A stretch of DNA of 64,000 bases from Selaginella tamariscina (GCA_003024785.1 PUQB01000206.1:62001-126000); one strand, 5' to 3'; shown: positions 10,780 to 21,984, numbered from the stretch's first letter. The notes: generated from the letters alone by a model not told the origin. Numbers and translations: made by a program.

Positions 10780-12180
10780 CTTTACATATATGTACATTAT
10801 ATAAACATGTGTTAGAATAGAATTGGAACCATTAGATAAATCACTGCAGCACTAGATTTTAAACATACATTGAAAAAAAATTAAAAATTAGAATTTAATA
10901 TGTTTTATAATTTATATATAATATTATATTTATATAATATAAAAATGTGTATAAATATTTTATTTTAAATTAAATTTTATTATTTAATATTTTAATGTTA
11001 TAATAATAATTTTTTTTGAATATAATTATTATATTCACTTCAAAATAGTAATTTCATTAGTACATAAGTTTAATATATTACACATAAATAAAATATACAT
11101 ATGTTCCTACTAAGATTTAAAAGAAGAGCATTTATTAATGTTTTCATAAATAGATATTATACTTATGATATAAAATGTATTGTTGAAAAGTATAATATCG
11201 AAATATTTTAAATCAAATTTTAAACTTATGTACATTGAAAATCAATATGTATGTTTAATGTTAACTGCGGATATAAGTGTATTGGGTTTATTACGGGTTG
11301 AAGAAGTTCAGTGTTTTAGATATGTCATAAGCCTGTAAATATATTAATATATTTTAATTTTTTGAATTATAATTAATCTACAGTTTTAAAGTTATTTCTC
11401 ACATGGCAGTATTCTCACCAGATTAAGGATAATAATTAAATTATTAAGTTAAGTGTTATTAAATAATTAAATTTATGTATAACTTAAAGATAAACTCACT
11501 GTGTTAAAGATAATAATTAAATTAAAAAATTAAAAATAATAATAAATTTATATTTATATTGTGTGTACCTATGTATGTTGCGAACACCCCCGTCCAACCG
11601 TTAATATCTTATCCAATCCAAGATTATCCTAAAGTCACCATATAACCGACCGCCATCCCATGTTGGTGCAGAGTACATTTAAGTGTAGAGTGTATATAAT
11701 TTGTCTTTGTAATGTATATGAAATTCCAAGGAATATTAAATATGAAATAAACAAACGTTTAATTCAAATATACATAACAGATTTGAATCTGTTTTCATAT
11801 TATCTCATTTTAATATGAGTAAAATATTTATATGGAAATAAAATGGTCTTTTATAAACCTGTCTGTGTTTACGTGAAAGTCGTAGCTTAGTTTTTATTTA
11901 TTATTTTGATTTTTTGTTCTATAACTGTTATTTATATACTATTTCATATTCAAATACTTATATGTATTAATAAAAATCAATACTAAGTTTTGATTCATTA
12001 TTTGATATTACATAACGAGTAGAAGTAAAGTTATCCTTGAAATACAAGAATATACAATATATGTTTAATTTTTTTTTTAATTTATTAATGTATATAATAA
12101 CTTATAAAGGTACATGTGTAACAAATTTATCTGGCAGACTTATTATATTACATTTATAATTCTAAGAAAATTCTTTGATA
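10780..12180. other. AT-rich gene-free stretch, partly duplicated
   Basis: No coding frame is seen. From about 11,450 to 12,180 the sequence matches 47,880-49,030 (for example AATGTATATGAAA.TCCAAGGAATATTAAATATG and TGGAAATAAAATGGTCTTTTATAAACCTG). It is the left part of a segmental duplication that continues into the P450 and PPR fragments. Confidence 0.7.
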
Positions 12181-12189
12181 TAAAAACAG

Positions 12190-13055
12190 CCATACAATGA
12201 ACACTTCAAGCAACTGCAACCTGTAACTCATCGTACATAGCCACTTTAACATGTTCTTCCCAATCAGAAGGCAGGAGATGACCAAGTTGCTTGTGGAGAT
12301 CTGTCGCTCCACTGCCCTGTTGCATGTGCTGGATCGAGTCATGGATCTCACCAACGACGTTGTGCCGAGGATGCTGCTGACCAAGAACACTTTCTGAGGT
12401 CGGAGACATAGGAAGGATCAAAGATCTCATCCTAGACATCTTTGTTATAGCCACTGATATGGGAATTGGGGACTTTGTACCATATCTCAAGTGGATGGAC
12501 AAAAATCCGTAACGTTCTTAATTCTGGAGGTACTTCATTGACAACATGCTGTCCAAGGGCAGGACATACTTGGAGCGGGAAACGGAAAGCATCCCTGTGA
12601 TGGTGGAATGGGGCTTAGCACAACTGCTCAAGAACGGCAAGGTGCAAGCAGAAAGAACAGAATCATGGAGGAATCATACATCCCAACGCTAAAGTTCTTC
12701 GATACAGTCGTCAAGAAGATATTCCGCCATGCATCCGTCGGTGCCAATGTTCAACCATGAGACAACAGAGGCATGTAGAGTCGACAACTTTATGATACCC
12801 AAGGGCACCAGAGTTATGATGAATGCATATGCCATTGGGAGGGATCCCAGTGCTTGAGAGTCTCTGGACACATTCAATCTCAATAGGCTCCAGGACTTTC
12901 AACTAGATGTCCAAGGGCAGCACTTTGAGTTGCTTCTTGTCTTGCGCTCCTGCTTATGGTTTAGTTCACTCTTGGAAGCTTGGTACATACTTTCGACTGG
13001 GATGAGAGTAATCCAAGGGAGCTTAACATGACGGCCAAGTTCGGTGCCACTGTGT
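12190..13055 (+). pseudogene. Cytochrome P450 fragment, copy 1
   Basis: P450s are heme mono-oxygenases, normally anchored to the endoplasmic reticulum. The plus strand matches the better preserved copy at 49,030-49,950: a segment MTKLLVEICRSTA, then VATDMGIG-type I-helix entry, a KNRIMEESYIPTLKFFDTV stretch (K-helix region) and TKGTRVMMNAYAIGRDP at about 12,790-12,850, and a tail ELNMTAKFGAT near 13,020-13,055. Copy 1 has small deletions and frame changes throughout, and the heme-binding FxxGxRxCxG loop is not recognisable. It is only the middle and C-terminal half of a P450. Followed directly by the PPR fragment on the other strand. Confidence 0.72.
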
Positions 13056-13348
13056 GGTAGTTAGCTGAAACTGCATCCTTATGTAGTTTTCTTTTCTCCT
13101 TGCAAGTCCCTTGTTTTGCTACATTGTTTTAATGCAACAACAACTTCCTTCATTTTCCATTGTTACCTTTTTTTTTTGTACTTTTCTAAGAAAGACTTGC
13201 TTCCACATTCAAGCTTTCCTTTCATTCCGCTCAAATTTGAAATTTAAAATTTGAAACTCGAATATGGAAAGTATATATCACTGCCTGAGTGTACATGTAT
13301 ATTGTTTCTTGTTGACATTCTTAGATTTCTTTGTACATGTTGTAGAGC

Positions 13349-13353
13349 AAAAC
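13349..13353. repeat. 5-bp target duplication, left of the composite LTR insertion
   Basis: AAAAC here recurs at 17,322-17,326. In the duplicated copy near 50,760 the uninterrupted site reads GAGCAAAACTACATGG with a single AAAAC, which is the empty site. Confidence 0.88.
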
Positions 13354-13470
13354 TGTTAAAACTAAGCTGAATATGCACACAACTCGGGTAGGTAGCTCAG
13401 TGGTAGAGCACCTCACACCAGTGTGAGAGGTTTCGGGTTCAATCCCTGGCCTGTTCAAATTTGTTTTCCA
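13354..13470 (+). repeat. LTR with tRNA-like core, copy 1
   Basis: TG...CA, 117 bp. Positions 13,386-13,457 form a 72-nt tRNA-like unit with A box TAGCTCAGTGG and B box GGTTCAATCCC. Confidence 0.88.
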
Positions 13471-13473
13471 ATA

Positions 13474-13484
13474 TGGTATTGGAG
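13474..13484 (+). promoter_or_regulatory. Primer-binding site of the miniature LTR element
   Basis: TGGTATTGGAG lies three bases after the LTR. The downstream LTR at 14,812-14,928 is followed by TGGTATCAGAG, the initiator-Met-tRNA type site common in plant Copia elements. Confidence 0.7.
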
Positions 13485-14250
13485 CTCGATTGTAGATGGA
13501 ACAGAGCCGTCGCCAGCTCCAAGTTCTACTGCTGAGGTACGTGACTGGAATCTCCGGGATTCCAAGGCTCTACTGCTGCTGAGGTACGTGACTGGAATCT
13601 CTGGGATTCCAAGGCTCTGCTGCTCCATCCATTCCCAAATCCACTGCAGCAGCACTTTGGAAATGGTTGAGCTCGATTGTAGATGGCGACGGCTCTATGG
13701 TATTGGAGCTCGATTGTAGATGGAACAGAGCCGTCGCCAGCTCCAAGTTCTACTGCTGCTGAGGTACGTGACTGGAATCTCCGGGATTCCAAGGCTCTAC
13801 TGCTGCTGAGGTACGTGACTGGAATCTCTGGGATTCCAAGGCTCTGCTGCTCCATCCATTCCCAAATCCACTGCAGCAGCACTTTGGAAATGGTTGAGCT
13901 CGATTTAGATGGAACAGAGCCGTCGCCAGCTCCAAGTTCTACTGCTGCTGAGGTACGTGACTGGAATCTCCGGGATTCCAAGGCTCTACTGCTGCTGAGG
14001 TACGTGACTGGAATCTCTGGGATTCCAAGGCTCTGCTGCTCCATCCATTCCCAAATCCACTGCAGCAGCACTTTGGAAATGGTTGAGCGACACCTATGGC
14101 ATCAAGAGTGAAATGGATGTTCTACTGCTGCTGAGGTACGTGACTGGAATCTCCGGGATTCCAAGGCTAGAGGAAGTATTGCAATGCTCCAGGTTCTACT
14201 GCTGCTGAGGTACGTGATTGGAATCTCCGGGATTCCAAGGCTAGAGGAAG
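13475..14250. repeat. Tandem duplications inside the LTR element
   Basis: Two to three copies of a roughly 200-225-bp block are arrayed head to tail, followed by shorter partial copies. Each contains CTGCTGAGGTACGTGACTGG, GGGATTCCAAGGCT and the start of the gag region (CCATCCATTCCCAAATCCAC). The duplications lie between the primer-binding site and the retained gag segment. Confidence 0.85.
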
Positions 14251-14257
14251 TATTGCA

Positions 14258-14752
14258 ATGTGCCTGTCCTCGAATGTATTATTTGCTGCTCCATCCATTC
14301 CCAAATCCACTGCAGCAGCACTTTGGAAATGGTTGAGCGACACCTATGGCATCAAGAGTGAAATGGATGTCTTCAACGTCCATTCACAGCTAGATTCCTT
14401 GAGGCTAGAGGAAAATGGTAGTATCCAGACTCACATTGCCAAGCTCCAGGGATTTTTCACACAGCTTGCGGCTACTGGGGCGAAGCATTGTCTCACGGAT
14501 GAGCAGCAGAGGCTGCGACTCTACAAGTCCTTGCCGGCTAGTTGGAAGAATGCAGTTGAGAGCTTGCTTCTCCAACCAGGGATGACTTGGGCAGATGCCG
14601 TGAGGAGTCTTCGCAATATTGAAGCCATGCGAAGTGAGAGGGCGGAAATGCCACATGCTATGTATGCTTCACAGGCTCTTGGTGATGCCAAAGTGGCAAA
14701 AACGTATGCAGCAGCAAATGCCCAAAAAGGGCTTTCCGTTTGTGTCCGTTAG
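14258..14752 (+). pseudogene. Copia-type gag remnant of the miniature LTR element
   Basis: The frame encodes a segment with ALWKWLSDTYGI, LDSLRLEENGSIQTHI and the LYKSLPASWKNAVESLL block, typical of the Copia gag (UBN2/Retrotran_gag_2) fold. No zinc knuckle, protease, integrase or reverse transcriptase follows before the 3' LTR. It belongs to a gag-only (TR-GAG-like) fossil element. Confidence 0.8.
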
Positions 14753-14799
14753 CACGGTGCGCTTGGATCCTGATTGTCTCATGGTATCAGAGCTATTCA

Positions 14800-14811
14800 G
14801 CTTAGGGGGAG
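14800..14811 (+). promoter_or_regulatory. Polypurine tract of the miniature LTR element
   Basis: CTTAGGGGGAG lies directly before the TG of the downstream LTR, as expected for the plus-strand primer. The same junction is repeated many times in the following array. Confidence 0.75.
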
Positions 14812-14928
14812 TGTTAAAACTAAGCTGAATATGCACACAACCCGGGCAGGTAGCTTAGTGGTAGAGCACCTGACACCGGTGTGAGAGGTCTCGGGTTCAA
14901 TCCCCGGCCTGTCCAGATCCGTTTTCCA
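14812..14928 (+). repeat. LTR with tRNA-like core, copy 2
   Basis: 117 bp, TG...CA. The tRNA-like part is 14,844-14,915: acceptor arms GGGCAGG/CCTGTCC pair over seven bases, D arm GCTTAGTGGTAGAGC, T arm TCGGGTTCAATCCCCGG. The anticodon arm is instead a palindrome ACACCGGTGT. It is followed by TGGTATCAGAG, so it also serves as the first LTR of the array that follows. Confidence 0.88.
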
Positions 14929-17205
14929 ATATGGTATCAGAGTTATGGTTGGATGGCAGGTAGGGATGTGTGGTAGGCCCGGACTGGCAATATGGTATCA
15001 GAGTTATGGTTGGATGGCAGGTAGGGATGTGTGGTAGGCCCGGACTGGCAGGTAGGGATGTGTGGTTGGATGGCAGGTAGGGATGTGTGGTAGGCCCGGA
15101 CTGGCAGGTAGGGATGTGTGGTTGGATGGCAGGTAGGGATGTGTGGTAGGCCCGGACTGGAAGGTAGGGAGAGTTATGGTTGGACTGGCAGGGATGTGTG
15201 GTTGGATGGCAGGTAGGGATGTGTGGTTGGATGGCAGGTAGGGATGTGTGGTAGGCCCGGACTGGCAGGTAGGGAGAGTTATGGTTGGACTGGCAGGTAG
15301 GGATGTGTGGTTGGATGGCAGGTAGGGATGTGTGGTAGGCCCGGACTGGCAGGTAGGGAGAGTTATGGTTGGATTGGCAGGTAGGGATGTGTGGTAGGCC
15401 CGGACTAGCAGGTAGGGATGTGTGGTAGGCCCGGACTGGCAGGTAGGGATGTGTGGTGTGTTCAGCTTAGGGGGGAGTGTTAAAAAACTAAGCTGAGGTA
15501 GGGATGTGTGGTTGGATGGCAGGTAGGGATGTGTGGTAGGCCCGGACTGGCAGGTAGGGATGTGTGGTGTGTTCAGCTTAGGGGGAGTGTTAAAACTAAG
15601 CTGAATATACACAGGGATGTAGGGATGTGTGGTAGGCCCGGACTGGCAGGTAGGGATGTGTGGTGTGTTCAGCTTAGGGGGGAGTGTTAAAACTAAGCTG
15701 AGGTAGGGATGTGTGGTAGGCCCGGACTGGCAGGTAGGGAGAGTTATGGTTGGATTGGCAGGTAGGGATGTGTGGTAGGCCCGGACTAGCAGGTAGGGAT
15801 GTGTGGTAGGCCCGGACTGGCAGGTAGGGATGTGTGGTGTGTTCAGCTTAGGGGGGAGTGTTAAAAAACTAAGCTGAGGTAGGGATGTGGTTGGATGGCA
15901 GGTAGGGATGTGTGGTAGGCCCGGACTGGCAGGTAGGGATGTGTGGTGTGTTCAGCTTAGGGGGAGTGTTAAAACTAAGCTGAATATACACAGGGATGTA
16001 GGGATGTGTGGTAGGCCCGGACTGGCAGGTAGGGATGTGTGGTGTGTTCAGCTTAGGGGGAGTGTTAAAACTAAGCTGAGGTAGGGATGTGTGGTTGGAT
16101 GGCAGGTAGGGATGTGTGGTAGGCCCGGACTGGCAGGTAGGGATGTGTGGTAGGCCCGGACTGGCAGGTAGGGATGTGTGGTGTGTTCAGCTTAGGGGGG
16201 AGTGTTAAAACTAAGCTGAATATACACAGGGATGTGTGGTTGGATGGCAGGTAGGGATGTGTGGTAGGCCCGGACTGGCAGGTAGGGATGTGTGGTAGGC
16301 CCGGACTAGCAGGTAGGGATGTGTGGTAGGCCCGGACTAGCAGGTAGGGATGTGTGGTAGGCCCGGACTGGCAGGTAGGGATGTGTGGTGTGTTCAGCTT
16401 AGGGGGACTGGCAGGTAGGGATGTGTGGTAGGCCCGGACTGGCAGGTAGGGATGTGTGGTAGGCCCGGACTGGCAGGTAGGGATGTGTGGTGTGTTCAGC
16501 TTAGGGGGGAGTGTTAAAACTAAGCTGAATATACACAGGGATGTAGGGATGTGTGGTAGGCCCGGACTGGCAGGTAGGGATGTGTGGTGTGTTCAGCTTA
16601 GGGGGAGTGTTAAAACTAAGCTGAGGTAGGGATGTGTGGTTGGATGGCAGGTAGGGATGTGTGGTAGGCCCGGACTAGCAGGTAGGGATGTGTGGTAGGC
16701 CCGGACTGGCAGGTAGGGATGTGTGGTGTTCAGCTTAGGGGGAGTGTTAAAACTAAGCTAAATATACACAGGGATGTGTGGTTGGATGGCAGGTAGGGAT
16801 GTGTGGTAGGCCCGGACTGGCAGGTAGGGATGTGTGGTAGGCCCGGACTAGCAGGTAGGGATGTGTGGTAGCCCGGACTAGCAGGTAGGGATGTGTGGTA
16901 GGCCCGGACTGGCAGGTAGGGATGTGTGGTGTGTTCAGCTTAGGGGGATTGGCAGGTAGGATGTGTGGTAGGCCCGGACTGGCAGGTAGGGATGTGTGGT
17001 TGTTCAGCTTAGGGGGGAGTGTTAAAACTAAGCTGAATATACACATAACCCGGGGAGTGTTAAAAACTAAGCTGACACCGGTGTGAGAGGTCTCGAGTTC
17101 AATCCCCGGCCCGGATTGGCAGGTAGGGATGAGAGGTCTCGAGTTCAATCCCCGGCCCGGATTGGCAGGTAGGGATGTGTGGTCCAACCATAAGCTGAAC
17201 ACACC
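14929..17205. repeat. Minisatellite made from LTR-element pieces
   Basis: More than fifty copies of TGGCAGGTAGGGATGTGTGGT alternating with AGGCCCGGAC (combined unit about 31 bp), interrupted at intervals by TTCAGCTTAGGGGGAGTGTTAAAACTAAG, that is the polypurine tract plus LTR start. The units derive from the region right after the primer-binding site. Long open frames on either strand here are artefacts of the repeat. Confidence 0.9.
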
Positions 17206-17211
17206 AGCCTG

Positions 17212-17321
17212 CCAGGCCGGGGATTGAACCCGAGACCTCTCACACCGGTGTCAGGTGCTCTACTGAGCTAGTGGTAGAGCTACCTGCCCGGGTTGTGTGC
17301 ATATTCAGCTTAGTTTTAACA
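17212..17321 (-). repeat. Inverted partial LTR closing the composite insertion
   Basis: Reverse complement of the LTR from its TG end (17,321) through the tRNA-like part; the opposite edge is incomplete. The D-arm region is rearranged into a small palindrome. AAAAC follows at 17,322-17,326. Confidence 0.85.
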
Positions 17322-17326
17322 AAAAC
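17322..17326. repeat. 5-bp target duplication, right of the composite LTR insertion
   Basis: AAAAC, matching 13,349-13,353; the flanks rejoin to the uninterrupted sequence seen near 50,757-50,772. Confidence 0.88.
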
Positions 17327-17334
17327 TACATGGT

Positions 17335-18380
17335 TACATGCATTCAGAAGAGTCGAGAAACTAACGTGGTCCTTGCAAAGCCATCGCGCGAAGCACCTCC
17401 ATGGCACGCTTTCCATGCCCAGATCCCGCATACGATGTGATCGTTGAGTTCCAAGCTACCACATCTAACACAGGCATTTGCTCAAAGAGTTTCTTCGCTC
17501 TCTTTATATGTCCAATCATTGCAGACCATGAGAGAAGGTCCCTCTCTGGCATCATACAAAAGATCTCCCTCACTTCGGCAATCTGCATGACGTGCACAAA
17601 TCCAGTAATCTATGATGTCCATGTGATGGAATCCTTCGCAGGTATTGATTGAGTAGAAAGGCTGCCTCCTGCATTTGTCCTGGCTGGGCATATCCAGATA
17701 TCATCATGTTGTACGAAACTAGATCATGTTCCTGCATCTCTCTCTCTCGAAAAGCTCTATTGCTTCCTTCAGATACCCACTCATGATGGAAGTCCATGCC
17801 ACCAAGTTTTGCTCCTCCATTGTATCGAACAGTTTCCTCGCTTCTTGTAAATCACCTTCTTGGGAAAATGATTCCACCATTGTGCTCCATGATATCACGT
17901 TAAACTCTGGCATTGCATCGAAGGACCTCACTTCAGCAAATGCTCTTTATGGGTAAATGCTATAAGCATTGTATTCCAAGAGATAATAGACCTTCTCAAG
18001 AACAGATCCCACGCATCAGTATCATACACATCTAGAAGAATTCTCCAGGACACAACGTTCCGCACGGGCATGCTGTCAAAAAGTTCCTGAGCTTTTTGTA
18101 AATGCCCCTCTCGGGCATATGCTGCAAGCAGGGTGTTTACAGACATTTCAGTATACTCAGGTATCTGGCCATAGACGCATTTTTCTTGTTCGATTTCACC
18201 ATTTTGTGCAAGTATCCCCAGCATAGAAGTGCATGCAACGGAGTTCTTCTCTGGCATCGTTTCGAAAGTCTTCTTAGCATTGTACACTTGCCCATTCACG
18301 GCATATCCCACAAATAAGATGGTCCAGGAGAAATAATTGGGTTGATCTATAGCATCAAACACGAGCTTTGCTTCCTACCG
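17335..18380 (-). pseudogene. PPR protein fragment, copy A
   Basis: Pentatricopeptide-repeat proteins bind organelle RNA and guide editing or processing. Minus-strand blocks show successive 31-35-residue repeats: SWTILFVGYAVNGQVYNAKKTFETM, AREGHLQKAQELFDSMPVRNVVSW, MVESFSQEGDLQEARKLFDTM, DLLSWSAMIGHIKRAKKLFEQM and VVAWNSTITSYAGSGHGKRAMEV. The tail ends in a short LLNACNHV segment at about 17,360. Frame changes split it into at least six pieces, and no E or DYW editing domain follows. Related copies lie at 50,060-51,680 and at 55,010-55,256 plus 63,286-63,960. It is a broken member of a locally duplicated PPR locus. Confidence 0.85.
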
Positions 18381-18689
18381 CATTTTCTGTATATTTCTAT
18401 GAAGAGGTTGGATAGATATTGGTTGTTTCGGCAACTACTGTGAAGAATTTGCGCATGGATGTGCCAAGTAAGCTTTTACATCAGATTCCGTGGGGAGGTG
18501 ATTGAATGTTCAATTGGCTGTTTGCCAGTATGAAGTTTCACCTTCACATATAATGACATGCTTATATACACATACCATAGCTTCAACACATGAACATGAA
18601 CACGAATACAAACATGACATTCAATTTTTTGGATACAAACACAAACACGGAAATGAACATGGATAAACATGGATAAACACAAATATTCT

Positions 18690-20560
18690 CTAGAGTATTT
18701 TATTCATCACTTATCTCATTTAGAAGCTACTTATTAGCATCATAATCATCTTCATATTCTTTGATAGTCTCAATATCAATGTTGCTAATATGAAGAATAC
18801 TTCCCACTTGGCTCAAGCTCACTGCCAAGCTCTTTTTTGAAGCAACGTGCTCAAAGATGCTGAAACATGTGGGGAAGAACTTGCTTAACTAGGCATTGAA
18901 TTGCAACTTTTACAAATCTAGACCAAAGTAACTGTTGTCCTCCCACCATTGCATATAACCTTTTGTTGTATGATCCATCTGGGAGTCTCTAGTGCCAAAA
19001 CTTCCCTCAAAGTTCATGTATTGGCAAACTGATTTTTTTAATAATTTACATATACTGATAATCAAGGAATTGCATCTCCAAATATGTATTCCAATCCTTA
19101 GAAACTTCCTTGGATTTTTATTATTCTTAGCCCTGAAACTTGAATTAAGCACATATGCCACAAAGTGAAAGGTGTTATGATAATCCCACCATCTTATTTA
19201 AAATTAATTAGTTTAACTCGTCATACTTAAGATCATCTTCCTTTAATTAATAGATGTTCTCACTCATTTGATTTATCTCCTCATAGACCTTCCCAACCAC
19301 ATGCACGTCTTTGTGAACCATTTGTAGCAAATACATTACCCTCCTTAAAACAATAAGCATGTATTTAACCTCATCCCAATATTTATCGTTGAATACTATT
19401 GGCATATGTCCTTAATTTTGGCTTTGCATTGTAAGCATTCCTCACAAACATATGTTGTATCTTCGACGAGTGTTGAAGTTCAATGAAACACGATTTGACA
19501 ACAACTTTCTTATGATGGAGAGATTGGTGGAACTGAAGAGAAGAATGTTAAAATCGCCACCAAATGTGGATGGTTTCGGAGGAAACCAACAAGAACCTTC
19601 CCTCATCTAGAAGCCTACCCATCCATGGTAGTTTTGTGAAATCCTTAAGAATGTTGTTTAAACAATGAGCGAAATAAAATCCCACACAATCTTTGGCCTC
19701 CTCGCCTCTAAAATCTTAATAGCAACCCTGTTTGAAGCCTTGTTATCCGTGACAACAAGAAGAACATTTTCCTCTTCAACAATCTCGATACCTCGTTCCA
19801 TGTTGCAAAGACATTATCAGTAATCTTCCCATTAAAAGATGTATCAATGGCCTCAAGGATAGTCGATTGTCTTTAGCTGTATACAACAAGCCCCATGATA
19901 TGACGATTCCTTGTGTCATTTCATGCATCAGCGACAAGAGTAACCCCATAATTCTTCTAGTGTGCCTTCACCTTGGCAAGTTAAACATTGAGACTGGTTT
20001 TCTCTGCTTGCAACAATTGCTCTTGCAATGCCATCTCTATTGGAGGGTCATAAGAATCCCATGCCTCACAATCCATTGTACCATTTCCTTGAAATGATAA
20101 AAATGAACTTTCACAAAAGATATGTGCTTGTTCTAGAAAAATTGTTCTATGTCCATATCTACTACTTCCTTCTTTTTCGGATCAAGGGAGTCCCTAATTC
20201 CCTGATGTCATTGTGAAAAAACCTAAAAATCCCTTATATAGAATTGCTACTTAGTGTAGAACTTTAGGAAGCAACAAAATTCTCACCTTCGTTATCATTT
20301 CTTTCTGATGTTTTATAACCAAAACTTGGTCATCAATGGTTTTGACCATCTCCCTGAATTGGTATCTTTTCTTTGCTGAAATGACATCATAACTTAAAAT
20401 GCCATCTTCCCCTATGAGATGCTCCCTAACATGTTATACACCTAAAACTTTTTCTCTCAATGAACACCACTTACCAGACTAGCATCAATGCCCACTATGA
20501 TAGTTCGTTTGATCATCGAGAATCACCTCTTCCCACCAATAAGATAATGGATGTTTAGAT
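18690..20560 (-). mobile_element. hAT-type transposon relic
   Basis: Minus-strand pieces resemble a DUF659/hAT transposase: NYGVTLVADAWND and FNGKITDNVFATW near 19,800-19,950, VVTDNKASNR near 19,740 and, nearer the C-terminus, GYMQWWEDNSYFG (about 18,950) and CFSIFEHVASKK (about 18,850), which fit the hAT dimerisation region. An N-terminal segment around 20,290-20,420 is only weakly BED-like. Frames are broken many times, and I found no clear terminal inverted repeats or 8-bp target duplication, so the limits are approximate. Confidence 0.5.
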
Positions 20561-20569
20561 TTACAAAAG

Positions 20570-21270
20570 TGTAAGTTTAGATTTACAAAAGTGTGGAGAT
20601 GTCCCAGGAACAGAATGATTTATTTCAAACAGGCATCTGTAACAGATTAAGAAGACGTACGAGAAAATCTCATGCAAGGGTGCTATCTCTTAGAACATGG
20701 TGATACATGATTTCATTGTGAATTTGCATCTACACAGAGCTAATCCAAATCCAAATATTTGATAGTGCAGCAGAGACTAAGATGTATTCGTAGAACTCCC
20801 TCGTTTCAGCATATACATTGAAGGACATTTGACGGAATGTCGGAGACAGATGCTGCCTCCTAGATGGCAAGCAATCCTATCTTCCACATGTCCTAGAGAC
20901 AGTGAGAATGTCTACTGTGAAGGAACATTCTCTCATGGACATATTTTCAATGGCCAGCTGTAGCGAGCAGGATTATAATTTAACATTAGATACATGCATG
21001 TGTATGTGGATATCATACATGGTATGAAGTAGCAAATATATATGCACACATGTATATAAATATATTTTATAATATATTGAAACTGGCATTAATTAATAAC
21101 TAATTATCTTGAAATTGCATATCTTTGTTCTTTTATTATTGAATATTGAATATTATAGTTATTGTTTAAATCTTATAATATGTTAAAACTTCAGTTTCAA
21201 CACTCAACTGAATTTACCAGCTATAGCCTTGAGAATATATCTTAATTAAATCATTTAGAATTAATTTTAA
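20570..21270 (-). repeat. Interspersed repeat family R1, inverted copy
   Basis: Contains the reverse complement of a sequence also seen at 30,870-31,430, 42,880-43,220 and, in part, 28,225-28,490 and 52,460-52,740. Shared landmarks are AACATTTTATAAGATCTAAACAATAACTATA, TAATTAATGCCA, ATTCACAGTGAAATCA, and AGAGATAGCACC followed by TTGCATGGGATTTTCTTGAAC. Part of it (CATATGCTGAAACGAGG) resembles the PPR fragments, so the family may have picked up PPR sequence. It codes for nothing visible. Confidence 0.7.
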
Positions 21271-21984
21271 AAGTTTTTAATGATAAAAACATTTAAATAT
21301 CCTATGTTGATCCTAAGATTTATAGAATATACATGATTATGTGTTATATTTAAGTGTTTCAGCCAGATAAGATTAATACGTGTCATATTAACTAATTGAG
21401 AATTAATATGCGACAAAACATTTTTCCAGTGGCCAGTTACGCATGACATAAGGATACTGTATTCATTGAACATTTTCATCTTTCGGTGTATTAATTCGTA
21501 GTCCCTGTTTAAAATAACATTCGAGAGGTCATCATACTCAAAAATCAATTATTTTCGTGTCATACTTTACAACCATAGAACATGAACAAGAGGTCCTCGT
21601 GAAGTCGAAGGCAATCTTAAAGTATATATCAGCTCGAAGTACATATTAAGATCCAGGCAGGTTTGCAGCGTCCATATGTGTATCCCAGTTCTTGCATCTT
21701 CTTATATCTCCTACCATTTTGCGTATCCTGGGTTAAAATCTGGCATTCACTTCACAGAGCAGCAATTTAATAGTAGAACCACCTCCCATTAACAATGCAG
21801 ACGTTATGATAAAGCCAAGTATTACTAAAACTTACAGAGGGAAGTTTGTAATTCGTAATTATGAAGTCGGTGTAGATCGCAAAACATCAATGTTAACGAT
21901 AGCTCGTTCATATAAACTTAATTAAAGAATGTACTTCATTATTAGAATGTGTAATAATCTTATAGGTATGAAATTTTTAAACAC
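21270..21984. other. AT-rich stretch, no gene seen
   Basis: Only shadow frames are present. If the thioesterase exon at 21,985-22,083 was once part of a gene, this side would be its downstream intron or flank, but no further exon is recognisable. Confidence 0.5.

Larger units (their letters stand above)
13354..17321. mobile_element. Composite insertion of miniature gag-only LTR elements
   Basis: A 3,968-bp LTR-type fossil insertion flanked by AAAAC. It begins with a TR-GAG/TRIM-like element (13,354-14,928): two direct 117-bp LTRs, primer-binding-like site right after the first LTR, a Copia-type gag remnant, a purine-rich tract and no pol. A 2.2-kb array of LTR and internal fragments follows, and the insertion ends in an inverted partial LTR (17,212-17,321). 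Both outer ends are thus LTR 5' ends. The two direct LTRs differ at about 11 of 117 positions, mostly transitions, so the element is not recent. It has no pol and looks degraded. Confidence 0.85.
11450..18400. repeat. Segmental duplication, copy 1
   Basis: Copy 1 of a block whose partner is about 47,880-51,700: AT-rich flank, P450 fragment (plus strand), then PPR fragment (minus strand), in the same order and orientation. Copy 1 differs by a composite LTR-element insertion at 13,354-17,321 and by lack of about 600 bp that copy 2 has at 49,880-50,490, which carry a PLS-type PPR segment. Confidence 0.85.

Noticed and set aside
14844-14915. A functional tRNA gene
   Set aside because: Acceptor, D and T arms look right, but the anticodon arm cannot fold and the unit lies inside an LTR repeated three times here.
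15004-15612. A 202-residue proline/threonine-rich protein on the minus strand
   Set aside because: Pure translation of the LTR-derived minisatellite; the same applies to the frame at 16,753-17,202.
14929-17205. CRISPR-like array
   Set aside because: Repeats are contiguous without unique spacers and clearly derive from an LTR element in plant DNA.
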